A DNA stretch of 64,000 bases from Brachycybe producta (GCA_036925085.1 JAUPFP010000044.1:434001-498000); one strand, 5' to 3'. Shown: positions 1 through 9,265, counted from the stretch's first letter. Numbers and translations are program-made. Notes: generated from the sequence alone by a model not told the origin.

Positions 1-655
1 GGTGGGATTAATTAATCATTTCTTGTTGTTGTACAAAAATACTTGGCAATGATTACATTTCGTCCTGTAATTTATATAATTAAGCATAAATTACCGAATT
101 AGAAAGTGCTATAGGTTAATAATAGGAACCGAATACATTCTAATTAGTAATTAGGTTTAACCTAAAGGAGGTTGTTGGAACACTTATGTGGCCCATGGTT
201 ACATTTTAAATAAAGGGAAGGCTCAGAGGGTGGAGAATGAATGACCAGTGGTCATTTAGGTTTCTTCTTCTTTAAAAGCTAATGGAGACTTGTGACTCCA
301 TTGTAAATTTTAACAAAAAAAAATGGGCTTAACGCCCATCTTAACCACAGTTTTTGTTGCTTATTTCTTAATTTCTAGAGGTCAGAACCCAAAACACTCT
401 TTTGTGAAGATGTCGTTTATACGGTCATTTTTCTAGAAAGAAAACAAAAACCCCTTTTTTTTGTAAATAGAAAAGTTAAATGAATCAGATTGAAAATAAT
501 TTTGATGATTGCTAATCTTTTAAAACAAACTAGTGTGGGTAACCCGTCATAAATGACGGGAGCAAAATTCTAGTTTAATTTTGCTAATAAAAATTATTTA
601 ACTATTTTATTCAAATACTTCATAAGCATGAAATGAATAACATAATATTAAAATG
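1..655. other. AT-rich intron sequence, no feature seen
   Basis: No exon or clear repeat unit was found. The only local structure is a small hairpin at 543-560, with CCCGTCAT and ATGACGGG separated by two bases. This is too short to interpret. Confidence 0.5.
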
Positions 656-872
656 AATGAACAGATTTTTCTCATAGTCAACGTTATGTTTGCGCTCTCC
701 CGATCCAAGAACCCAAACAATAGTACCCTTACTATTGTTTGGGTTCTTGGATCGGGAGAGCGCAAACATAACGTTGACTATGAGAAAAATCTGTTCATTT
801 AAATTTAAATAAATTCCAACGTGCTTAAACAATGTTTGTATTTGTTTGTACAGCGTTATACACATACAGACA
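656..872. repeat. Perfect 70-bp inverted repeat with a repeat-derived tail
   Basis: The arm at 656-725 is the exact reverse complement of 730-799, with a 4-base spacer CCCT. I compared them base by base and found no mismatch. Positions 730-872 reappear in reverse orientation at 62942-63088, clearly diverged, including the shared blocks AACGCTGTACAAACAA and ATCCAAGAACCC. The repeat unit is therefore one arm plus tail, and the left arm here looks like an inverted duplication of the right. Expressed, it would form a long hairpin. No protein-coding potential was seen. Confidence 0.9.
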
Positions 873-968
873 GATAGACAAAGCTTAATATATATAAAAA
901 ATTTTTGGTTGTTTAAAATGACCAATTTGCGTTTATTTCTATTTGAGTTTGTCGAATACGTAATGTTA

Positions 969-1470
969 GGCTCGGTCCACATCAAGCTAACAAAAGTGCA
1001 ACATGAGTTCGAGACAAAAAAAAGCAGAAAAAAAAACGACAGAATTTCATAAATAAAAGCAGATTTTGAAAAAATGAAACAAAAAACTGAAACAACTGTC
1101 AGCTGTACTAACAAGATACAAAAAACAAGACAGATTTGTGATACAACACCACCAAATTGGGTATTGTGTTTTTGTTTCTATAGCTGTCCTATACATAAAA
1201 TTTGCAACTGTGTTCTGTTGTTGTTTTAATACTACTGTTCACACTTTCACAAACAAGAGTTGCACATATGTTGCATAGGATCACGATAAAACACAAACCT
1301 ATTTGATGTTTACCGACCTGCGGTGAGACATGGAAATAAGTTTTGTGAAATTGCAGACCAAACAAAAAAAACAAAATACACAAGTTGCAGAAATGTTATA
1401 GAATTGTCGCCGATTTTTGTCTTGAAACACTTTTGAGTTTTGTTTTGTCAGCTTGATGTGGAATGGGACC
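969..1470. mobile_element. Non-autonomous DNA element, family P (TTA target duplication)
   Basis: The left end GGCTCGGTCCACATCAAGCT and the reverse complement of the right end, GGTCCCATTCCACATCAAGC, form imperfect terminal inverted repeats. TTA flanks both sides (966-968 and 1471-1473). The 3-bp TTA duplication points to the PIF/Harbinger superfamily. The interior is AT-rich without an open reading frame. The element ends 54 bp before the OLA1 exon at 1525, so the branch point of that intron must be in this short gap or inside the element. Confidence 0.7.
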
Positions 1471-1524
1471 TTAAATTGTAATTTGTATCATTTTTTTAAA
1501 AAAAATTCTGATTTTTATTTCTAG

Positions 1525-1652
1525 TAAAGTGCCAGCATTTCTGAATGTGGTTGACATTGCTGGTTTGGTGAAAGGCGCCAGTGAAGGGCAGGGTCTGGGA
1601 AACGCCTTTTTATCGCACATTAGCGCCTGTGATGCTATATTTCACTTGTGCA
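1525..1652 (+). CDS. OLA1: OLA1 exon: G3 (switch II) segment of the G domain
   Basis: The reading frame is completed by two bases (AG) of an exon outside the window, so the split first codon is Ser. The peptide reads [20 protein letters not shown], then continues through [20 protein letters not shown] to HLC. DIAG is the G3 (DxxG) motif that contacts the gamma phosphate. The [13 protein letters not shown] and [12 protein letters not shown] blocks are hallmark sequences of OLA1/YchF. The acceptor is TTTATTTCTAG and the donor is GTAAGT at 1653. The exon ends one base into an Arg codon finished at 13158. It corresponds to about human residues 82-124. The family P transposon (969-1470) ends only 54 bp upstream. 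Confidence 0.96.
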
Positions 1653-1789
1653 GTAAGTGTTTTTCTCTTTTACATTTATGATTTATTATTAGAATTTTTT
1701 TTTTCACAATATACCTTGTGCACATGTGAGGAAAATGTATTCAGCTAAAATGTGTTCAAAATGTATTTAGACTAATTATGAATTTAAAA

Positions 1790-1860
1790 AAAAATTACTC
1801 CACAAGCAACAATAAAAAGGGCCTGTGGTAGAGAGTTCAAGAGGGTCCAAAGCATATAAC
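1790..1860 (-). mobile_element. Decayed non-LTR retrotransposon 3' end
   Basis: It matches, in diverged form, the motif order of the tail seen on the opposite strand at 40920-41000: ACTC..CAAGCA, GGCCTGTGG.AGAG and a GTCC block. It is short and old. Confidence 0.4.
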
Positions 1861-2094
1861 ATATTGCGAAATGCATTGTCCAAAACCGAACAAAACTGCA
1901 ATTGTGTTCTGGTGCAGCTGAAATAATGCATTGCGGTAATTATTTATTACCATTGGTTTCTAATATCAAAGAAATTTCCCATGATGCATTTGTACACACA
2001 CCCACAGTGCAATTAAAAATGTTTTAAATGAGTTGTAGCAACTCAATTTTACAACAAAATGAATTTTAAGATATTTAAATATATTTACAATTTG

Positions 2095-2185
2095 AATTTG
2101 TAAAAAGAAATACTCTGCAAGCAGCCGACAAGGCCTGCAGCAGAGGAACACGTGTCCAATTGCTGTAAGCAAAATGCATTGTAAA
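2095..2185 (-). mobile_element. Non-LTR retrotransposon 3'-end fragment
   Basis: It carries TACTCTGCAAGCAGCC, then GGCCTGCAGCAGAGG and GTCCAATTGCTG. This is the reverse complement of the LINE tail at 40920-41000. The strong 5' truncation is typical of LINE copies. Confidence 0.6.
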
Positions 2186-2264
2186 AAAAACTCATAGATA
2201 CACGATATACAGTATGTCCTATTCAGGGTCACACCTAATGCATTGTGAGATGTCATATGTCACA

Positions 2265-2470
2265 ACAGGCATTTAGAAATCGGGAAGAACATAAGTTGGC
2301 TCCGCCCTTTTTATGACGACTGGCAACTTCTAATTGGTTTGTTGTGTGGTTCAAAGTTGAAAAGGGCGGAGCATGTAACGTCAGACTACATAACCAACCA
2401 ATTAGAAGTTGCTGGTCATCATAAAAAGGGAGGAGGCAACTTATGTTCTTCCCGATTTCTAAATGCCTGT
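2265..2470. mobile_element. Palindromic element family B, copy 1
   Basis: This foldback of about 206 bp begins ACAGGCATTTAGAAATCGGG and ends with the complementary sequence through TGCCTGT. GCTCCGCCCTTTTTATGACG is repeated inward in inverted form, with GAAAAGGGCGGAGCATG near the centre. The flanking 9-mers TATGTCACA and TGTGTCAAA agree at 7 of 9 positions, as expected for an old 9-bp duplication. The right end abuts the 16-bp minisatellite. Confidence 0.85.
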
Positions 2471-2474
2471 TGTG

Positions 2475-2904
2475 TCAAAATTGAACAAACGCCGAACTGA
2501 ATAAGCGTCAAGTTGAACAAACACCAAACTGAATAAGCGTCAAATTGATCAAGCGTCAAACTGAATAAGCATCAAATTGAACAAACGCCAAACTGAATAA
2601 GTGTCAAATTGAACAAACGCCAAACTGAATAAGCGTCAAATTGAACAAACACTAACTGAATAAGCGTCAAATTGAACAAACGCCAAACTGAATAAGCATC
2701 AAATTGAACAAACGCCAAACTGAATAAGCGTCAAATTGAACAAACGCCAAACTGAATAAGCGTCAAACTGAATAAGCATCAAATTGAACAAACGCCAAAC
2801 TGAATAGCTGACAAATTTTTGGCATTTAGATCTATTCAGTTTGGCGTTTGTTCAATTTGGTGCTTATTCAGTGTGGCGTTTGTTCAATTTGACGCTTAAT
2901 CAGT
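2475..2904. repeat. 16-bp minisatellite, array plus short inverted array
   Basis: From 2475 to about 2806 the units GAACAAACGCCAAACT and GAATAAGCGTCAAATT alternate, giving a 32-bp higher-order period. After a spacer of about 27 bp, the same units run in the opposite orientation (2834-2904: AGTTTGGCGTTTGTTC and relatives). Related arrays lie at 26828-26885, 27041-27520 and 59871-60060. Confidence 0.92.
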
Positions 2905-3961
2905 CGCTCCATATAATGTATGAGAAAGAGAAATGTTTTTCATACGAAAAAGAGGCCAAAAAACAGCCTCTGATGATAACCTTTCGTAATAGTCCTAGGA
3001 AAACCAATAAAAAAGTGTGTGAGTGAGCAAAGAACCCTGTAATTTGATAAATATTGACCCGTTTTCACTTTCTCTCTGTATTTTTTTTTTTAACAAAAAT
3101 GTCTCCAAATAATTGTTATTGCTTAGCAACCACCATTAATTTATATATATTTTTAGGTTCTTCTTTTGTTTCTTTTTTCTCTTAAATTAAAATGTTTTCT
3201 GTTGGAGATTTTTTTCTTCTTCAAGTTGAACCCTTTTTCTCTTAAGAAATTAGAACAATTCACTTTTTACCAAAAAAAAATATAAGTTAGTTTAAGGGGT
3301 AACCTCAGGACCCACCCCTTTCTCAGCATGTGGCACCATTGGAGGAGTTTTTTTTTATTTTTCGTTTGCGGTACACCTTTGCTTATTTTCCCCCCTCTCT
3401 TTACTACTGTCAAGTAATATTTAACAGGTATGTATAATACTGTTTTGAGAAATGGCGCCAATGTCCAAGAATGGCGACGAAAACCCTCTCAAAAGGTTCC
3501 GCCACCAAATTAGGGGCCTCTTTAGAGATAGAAAGAGAGAAGAAAAAAAATGAGAAATTTTTTTACAGGTAACAAAAAAATGGTGGGTGGCAGGTGTAAA
3601 CAAACGTTAAAAATGAACAAGTGTTCTGTGTTTTTTTTCCTATCGGAGGGGGGGTTTTTTTTTTGTAGTTTTGCCGCCCATATGTGTATCTTTATACCTA
3701 ACAAATAATAGATAAGAATCTTAAACGAAGAGAGTACAAAATATATAAGCTTGACGCCAATTTTGTCTGCGATTCGAGCGCCCTCTTTCGATGTAAAAAC
3801 GAGTTTTTCGTTTCTAATTGCCTGAGAGTAAAAAAAAATGTCTTTTTCTGAGAGATTTCTTATGAGAAGCCGTTTGAGACGAAAAATTAGCAAATTTGTT
3901 TTTTAAAAAAAATATTTTAAAATTGTAACCAGGGAAATAAAAGTTATTTTTTTTATTAAAG
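2905..3961. other. Intron sequence, T-rich, nothing recognised
   Basis: Poly-T runs and short open frames on both strands lack any recognisable motif. No terminal inverted repeats or tandem units were found. Confidence 0.5.
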
Positions 3962-4013
3962 TAACTGATAATTAACATAGAAAATGAAAGTGTTTTAGAA
4001 ACTAGAAGAGTAA
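3962..4013. repeat. Left copy of a ~52-bp direct repeat flanking element C1
   Basis: It begins TAACTGATAATTAACA and ends TTAGAAACTAGAAGAGTAA. The same sequence, with a few differences in an A-run, follows the transposon at 4429-4482. The last three bases TAA are the target duplication. The second half is the start of family D. Confidence 0.9.
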
Positions 4014-4428
4014 AGCCCCGTTTTCACGATGATAGTTGTCATGATAGTTGCTGTCATGAGAGCAGCAACTATCGCGAGAACTATCATTGTGAAGACCACA
4101 TGCTAGTCACTATCGCCCACTGTCACGATAGCACTATCACACTATCGTTTGATTGGATAGTTGATAGCACTGTCGCGATAGTAATAGTTGTTGATTGACC
4201 AGTTATAGGGAAATATCCACTTTGTAGGGAAATATAGCTAGTAGGGAGAGAGAGGCAACACTGTTGTTGACTCAGTGATATCTAGTGAAGTAGACGTCAC
4301 ACTGTCATGTGACAGACAACTATCACGTTACTTCAACACATGTAGACAGTTACTATCGTGAGAAAGAACTATCGCAACTTTCATGACAGCTACACCCACG
4401 ACAGAACTATCGCCGTGAAAACGAGGCT
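4014..4428. mobile_element. Non-autonomous element family C, copy 1
   Basis: The 415-bp element has ends AGCCCCGTTTTCACG and CGTGAAAACGAGGCT and TAA on both sides. The interior is made of repeated ACTATCGTGA-like blocks in both orientations, so the element is strongly foldback. Other copies are 33436-33854 and 61432-61845. It has no coding sequence. The TAA duplication fits PIF/Harbinger. Confidence 0.85.
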
Positions 4429-4482
4429 TAACTGATAATTAACAAAAAAAAATGAAAGTGTTTTAGAAACTAGAAGAGTAAA
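4429..4482. repeat. Right copy of the ~52-bp direct repeat flanking C1
   Basis: It repeats 3962-4013 in the same orientation. A 52-bp duplication is far longer than the 3-bp target duplication expected for this type of element. It therefore reflects either an earlier tandem duplication or a repair event. Confidence 0.9.
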
Positions 4483-4499
4483 TGAATATTTTAAGATGG

Positions 4500-4652
4500 C
4501 TATAGTTAAACATTTAATTTGTCCGTGTAGTATTAGATGGCGCCACCATCTCTCCATAGAAATACATTAATATGTATTTCTATGGGGAGAGTCCGGGAGA
4601 CAGTGGCGCCGTCTAGCACTAGACGGACAAATGAAATGTTTAACCATCTTAA
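4500..4652. mobile_element. Small foldback element family E, copy 1
   Basis: The arms TTAAACATTTAATTTGTCCG and CGGACAAATGAAATGTTTAA enclose inner inverted blocks: TAGATGGCGCCACCATCTC, then AGAAATACAT and its complement. It is nested inside family D sequence (TTAAGATGG on both sides). Partial relatives with GCTAGTGGCGCCATCTAA lie at 48285-48345 and 63478-63570. Confidence 0.7.
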
Positions 4653-4654
4653 GA

Positions 4655-4920
4655 TGGTTTATCAATGGGCTGATTTTCGAACTATTCTGTCTTTTCAGAA
4701 GCAAAATGTAAGAAAAATTAGGAAGTAGAAGGGGTAGCTCAATCATTTAGGTATTTTCATGTTTATATCTTTCAAAATAAACTTTTTTTATATATAGACA
4801 ATGAAAGCTTATTTTGAAAGATAATTAACATGAAAATATTGTTAAGTAATTGAGCTGCTTGCCCTCCTAGTTTCTAAAACATTTTGCACCTAAAAGACAG
4901 AATAATCAAGAGTGTAAGAA
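4655..4920. mobile_element. Foldback element family D, copy 1
   Basis: The left side carries GAAGGGGTAGCTCAATCATT and TATCTTTCAAAATAAACTTT. The right side carries the complements (CTTATTTTGAAAGATAA, AATTGAGCTGC..CCTAGTTTC), then AAAAGACAGAATAATCAAGA. The family is about 270-330 bp in most copies, AT-rich and non-coding. Confidence 0.75.
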
Positions 4921-4999
4921 GTTTACACTTCAGAAGAAAAAAAATAAGTCTACTATTTTTTTAAAAAATCTAAAATTTCATCATTTTTAAACTAGCATA

Positions 5000-5552
5000 A
5001 AAAAGCTTATTTTAAAAGAAATCAAAAATCCTAATATGAAATAAAACTTTTAGTTACATGCAAAAAGAAAACAAAATGGCCGCCTTTTTTTTAATATACT
5101 TTTGCTGTTAGTAGCTGTCCATTTTATCATGAGGCGCGTTCAGTTCCTAAGCACTTTTGTTTGAAGCTGCTGCTTTGATATGTTTGCTATGTATGAGACG
5201 CTGTTCGTGTCAAAAGTTTCATTTATTAATAAAAAATAAATTGAATTATTGACAATAGCCGAACTGCTTTTAAAGCTCGGATTAATGTGAATGCACCTTT
5301 TCTGAACGAGGCTGCGAATTAAGTGACGTCATAATTTATATCTGTGACGTCATCTGACTGCTTTTAAGGGCTTGAATGACTTTTGATGTCAAAATCTTGT
5401 TTGTAATGGAAACATTTCATTTCACGCCGCACTTTTCTTGAAAAATGTCAATCAAAATTCAGTTGCTAAATTTCAGCTATATTTTGAAACCCATTTCTAC
5501 GGCGTGTTTTCCGTTTCAAACGATTCCATTTTATAGAATTTCATTTCAACCG
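5000..5552. other. Intron sequence with a weak relative of the 21911 foldback
   Basis: GGCGCGTTCAGTTCCTAAGC and TATGAGACGCTGTTCGTGTC at 5133-5213 resemble blocks at 21911-22090. Otherwise nothing was recognised. Confidence 0.4.
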
Positions 5553-6054
5553 ACGACACGAGGGTTGGAGGTGGAGGCTAGCAATGTTAATATGGGTTAA
5601 GTAAGCAGGGAAATGGAGAATTTTAATTAAGGTGATTTTAAAGTGTAAACGGGGCTTCTCGAACTCAAGATATTCTATCTTTCAGGTGCAAAGTGAAGAA
5701 AAAACTTGAATGTGTTTTAGAAACTAGAAGGGTAGCTCAATCACTTAATAGAGTTTTTATGTTGATAATTTTCAAAATAAGTTTTTTTATGTTAGTTTGA
5801 AAATGACCCAACTTTAAATAAAAGCGGACAATATTTTTAAATTTGTGACTATAAAAAGTTTATTTTAAAAGATAATATAAAAAAGTACCCTTAATTTGAG
5901 CTACTTTTCTAGTTTCTAAAACACTTTTCTAGTTTCGCTTAATTTTGTTCTTCTGAAAGAGAATCAGTTAAAATCAGCTGTTTTTTTATTAAACCATGGT
6001 TATCCGGTGTAAAGCAAATAGCTAGCCTCCACCTCCAACCCTCTATGTCGTTTG
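5553..6054. mobile_element. Foldback element Q interrupted by a family D copy
   Basis: The arms GAGGGTTGGAGGTGGAGGCTAGC (about 5563-5585) and their complement near 6021-6045 bracket this span. A family D copy lies inside at 5660-5975, with TTTTAGAAACTAGAAGGGTA and, inverted, CTAGTTTCTAAAACACTTTT. The nesting shows that D arrived after Q. Confidence 0.6.
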
Positions 6055-6734
6055 AGATGGGTACAACAACCATTTCTACTTTTTATTATTTTGCCACCCA
6101 CTCAAAAAAAAACTCTCTTAAAAGAATTTTTCTCTTAAACTTCTTATACAACAAGCCGCCATTTGAGAGCAAATTTAATTACAGTTAAATAATAATCATC
6201 AAGAAGATCATAAGAAAAATGAATAATCCTTTAAAAAAAAAGTCTCGAGGAGGATGTGTCACAATTTCAGTTGTTCTGTATAATTAAACGTTGCACTGAT
6301 GTTATTATTGGGTGTAAGAAGGAGTTAACATGGGTGGGGACGTTGCTTTTATATACACACAATACATGTAAAGAAGCTTAGAAGTCAAGAGAGATAAGTG
6401 ACATTTTTTTTATGAAAATACAGATGAAATGATAAAAAAATAATTTGGTAGACAAAGAAATTTAAATGAAAAAGCTGCTCATTTGCTGCTTTATAGCGTG
6501 GTAAACACCATATATTGGCGTAAATTAGGATTGAAAAGTGGGGTCGCAAGAGTTTTGGGGATCAAGAAACAAAAAAGACTTAGAATTATTGCATTGCATT
6601 TTGAGAAGAATTGAACTGTTAGGACACTCAAAATGCTTCAAGCTGACCAGCATGTACATTAATGTCAGATAAATTAGTGACAAAAGAAAATTAAGTCATT
6701 TTTTTTTTTGCGGCGGCCGCCATCCCGCGCGCCC

Positions 6735-7315
6735 CCTATGGTAAACACACTGGTTATTTTTCTCGCAAGATTTCGGCAAGAAATAAGACAAATGTTGTTG
6801 TGATTCTTGAACACAGTTTCTTGCAACAAAAAAAAAACAAAAGACGAGCGTTTTCTGTAAAGCCTGGGGCACACTATGCATCAAATTCATTCCAATGATG
6901 GGCGAATAATAGTTTTTGACAAACAAGTGTGTCCATGAGACGGATGTCGAGTGTCGGATGCCAAGCTTACAACATTCTCGACATTGGAGGATCATATTGG
7001 AAGGCATTCTAAGGAAGGTGTTGGTTGCCTTGTCCCGCGTCAAAGGTTTTCCAATGTTTTCCCCAACGTTGGACACATCCTGGTTCATCAATTGTGAACG
7101 TACAAGTGACCAACTGGCAGATGCTGGAGGCTAATGTTGGAGACAAATATGAGTACAACATTTTACACGTTGTGTGTTCCAGGCTTAAGACGCGGTTTGC
7201 AAGAAACCTATTTTAAATCTTGCAAAGAGTATTTATCACATTGTCAATTGCAATTAATTCAAGGACATATTACAATCAATCTTGCTTTAAATATTGCCAA
7301 TATGATCGAAACTTA
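6735..7315. mobile_element. Element L-like, interrupted by family K
   Basis: The outer parts contain CTTGCAA-type inverted blocks. The right side (7200-7315) has GCAATTAATTCAAGGACA and CTTTAAATATTGCCAATATG, matching 57970-58063. The middle is the K insertion. Short open frames here are not supported as genes. Confidence 0.5.
6861..7185. mobile_element. Non-autonomous element family K (TAA target duplication)
   Basis: The ends AGCCTGGGGCACAC and GTGTGTTCCAGGCT are inverted repeats flanked by TAA on both sides (6858-6860 and 7186-7188). It is 325 bp long with no coding sequence. The AGCC...GGCT ends and TAA duplication resemble families C, I and J. Confidence 0.75.
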
Positions 7316-7780
7316 AAACAGTAACATTGATATGTATGGAAGGTCTCTTAACTTTGAACTCAATTTACTCAGAACATTACTTTTGTCACTTATTTCTCTT
7401 GGCTTTTAAGCCTCTCATCTTGAATAAAGAGATTAACCCGGGGTGTAAAAACAAACATCGATTTATCTTATGGAGGGATTAAAATTGGTTTGACGTGCGG
7501 AGGTTTGTTGGGTTGGAGAGAAGAGTATCTCTTGATATAGGATAATTTCGTCCTGTAAATAAGAGTGGCAGCAACTACTTAACAACGTCAAAGTATGATT
7601 TAGAAGTGCCAATTATTGCTGTTGAAATTACAGTGGTTTTTCATTATATTATTATAAAAGTTCATTAGGGTGGAGGAGTGTGTGCCTACTGCCTTTGGTA
7701 TCTGGTCCCAGTGGGGAGTCGACCAATCAGCTGCTTATAGTATAGCGGGCATCATTGTTGCTACTCCCCCCCTTCTTATC
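7190..7780. other. Intron sequence, mostly unassigned
   Basis: Beyond the L-like end at about 7315, no repeat family, exon or strong structure was recognised. Confidence 0.4.
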
Positions 7781-7985
7781 ACAGGCAATTAGAAATCGGG
7801 ACAAGCAGAAGTTGGCTCCGCCCTTTTTATGACGACCGGCAACTTCTAATTGGTTTGTTGTGTGGTTCGACGTTGAAAAGGGCGGAGCATGTGATGTCAG
7901 ACTACATAACCAACCAATTAGAAGTTTCGTTCGTCATAAAAAGGGCGGAGCCAACTTCGGTATGTCCCGATTTCTAAATGCCTGT
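7781..7985. mobile_element. Palindromic element family B, copy 2
   Basis: It starts ACAGGCAATTAGAAATCGGG and ends CCCGATTTCTAAATGCCTGT. The flanking 9-mers are CTTCTTATC and CTTCTTTTC (8 of 9 identical). The internal inverted pairs are TTGGCTCCGCCCTTTTTATG and its complement. Confidence 0.88.
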
Positions 7986-8670
7986 CTTCTTTTCTGAGGC
8001 CTACTTGTCATTATCATCATTGTGATGTGTAATGGCGCTGTTTCAGTTTATAACAACAATAATGGCGTCTTTTTTATTGTTGTCAAAAGAAATCAATAAG
8101 TAAATAATGAAAATAAAAGATGCTTCTGTCTTATATGGAACTATTTTTTTGTAAAAAAAATCATTTTTAAAGAATGATAACAAAATATTATTTAGTGAAA
8201 TATTTTAATTTTACTGTAATGTGTAGAAAATATCGTGCACAGTAGCGCCACCTACATATTTCGAATGGTACCTGTAAATCTTGTTTGTTAATTGGTAGGT
8301 TTTTTTTAAAAGTACCTATCTTATAGGGATAGATGTCAACAGTTCTAAACCAGTAGAACCGGATTGCCAATTACTGAAACATTAGAACCGGTTCACCAGT
8401 AAAGGTCGAACTGGTTCCGAGCTGAGTAGATTCGGTTCGGTTCTTACCCTTTGCCACTTCTAACTGTAATGTGCTGCACATGCACTGCTAATGCATTATT
8501 AGTAACCAGTTTGAACCGGTTCTGATCAGCTTAGATCTTGACAAACTGGTTCAAACACATTAGCAGGAATTTTGTCCACTAATGTGCTGCGCAAGTCTGC
8601 ACGATATTGCGCATCTGTGCATAATTTGCTGCGTAAATCTGCTAATGCATATTGGAAACCGGTTTAAACC

Positions 8671-8878
8671 ACAGGCAATTAGAAAATCGGGACATACAGA
8701 AGTTGGCTCCGCCCTTTTTATGACGAACGGCAACTTCTAATTAGTTGGTTATGTAGTCTGACGTCACATGCTCCGCCCTTTTCAACGTCGAACCACACAA
8801 CAAACCAATTAGAAGTTGCCGGTCGTCATAAAAAGGGGCGGAGCCAACTTGTGTTCATCCCGATTTCTAATTGCCTGT
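8671..8878. mobile_element. Palindromic element family B, copy 3
   Basis: It runs from ACAGGCAATTAGAAAATCGG to CCGATTTCTAATTGCCTGT. The flanking 9-mers GTTTAAACC and GTTTGAACC differ at one position. The central part is in the opposite orientation to copy 2, as expected for a near-symmetric element. Confidence 0.88.
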
Positions 8879-8924
8879 GTTTGAACCAGTTTGTCAAGAT
8901 CCACGAACTGATCAGAAGGTGTGT

Positions 8925-9206
8925 TCCCTTTCCGTCGAAATTTTCAACCCTCAGGGATTGGATTGGAGGCTAACAGTGACGTCAATAAAAATATATAGAC
9001 CTTTTTTTTCATCAAAAATCGATTAGGTTCGGTTAGGATCGTTGAGGTTCGGTTAGGTTAGGGAGAAAAGGTTATTTTTTTTAGCTGTAGTGACGAGAAA
9101 GTGATAAAAAAGGTCTATATTTTGTCCCCCTATGACGTCACTGTTAGCCTCGAATCCAATCCCTGAGGCTTGTCGACGGAAACAATTTCGACCGAAAGGG
9201 ATACCG
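8925..9206. mobile_element. Foldback element with GTTAGG-rich loop
   Basis: The arm with TCAGGGATTGGATTGGAGGC, then AACAGTGACGTCA and TATAGACCTTTTTT, is matched in reverse at 9100-9200: AAAGGTCTATA, TGACGTCACTGTTAGCCTCG and CCAATCCCTGAGG. The loop repeats GGTTCGGTTAGG. No clear target duplication was identified. Confidence 0.6.
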
Positions 9207-9265
9207 CCGATCAGAAAAGGTTTCCAAAAAATCGCGAACCGATTAAACCGGTTTCGAACCGAATA

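Larger units (their letters stand above)
8345..9265. mobile_element. Nested composite of a CCGGTT-rich foldback element
   Basis: Blocks such as AGAACCGGTT, GGTTCGGTTC, AACTGGTTC and, at the right, AACCGATTAAACCGGTTTCG recur in both orientations. This suggests one large foldback element into which a B copy (8671-8878) and a second foldback (8925-9206) were inserted. Pre-insertion continuity is supported because GTTTGAACC..GTTTGTCAAGATC at 8879 onward is complementary to 8535-8557. The superfamily is not assigned. Confidence 0.45.

Noticed and set aside
656-799. microRNA precursor
   Set aside because: A perfect 70-bp stem with a 4-base loop is unlike animal microRNA hairpins, which have bulges and larger loops. 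An inverted duplication of a dispersed repeat explains it better.
1706-1760. Possible solitary end of family A (TACCTTGTGCACATGTGAG)
   Set aside because: Only about 20 bases match and nothing of the family body follows, so chance or an unresolvable relic.
2475-2806. CRISPR-like array
   Set aside because: Units are contiguous 16-bp repeats without unique spacers, in an animal intron.
6696-7316. Cluster of open frames on both strands with more mixed composition
   Set aside because: They lie inside the K and L transposable elements. The inverted ends and TAA duplication explain the open, less AT-rich stretch.
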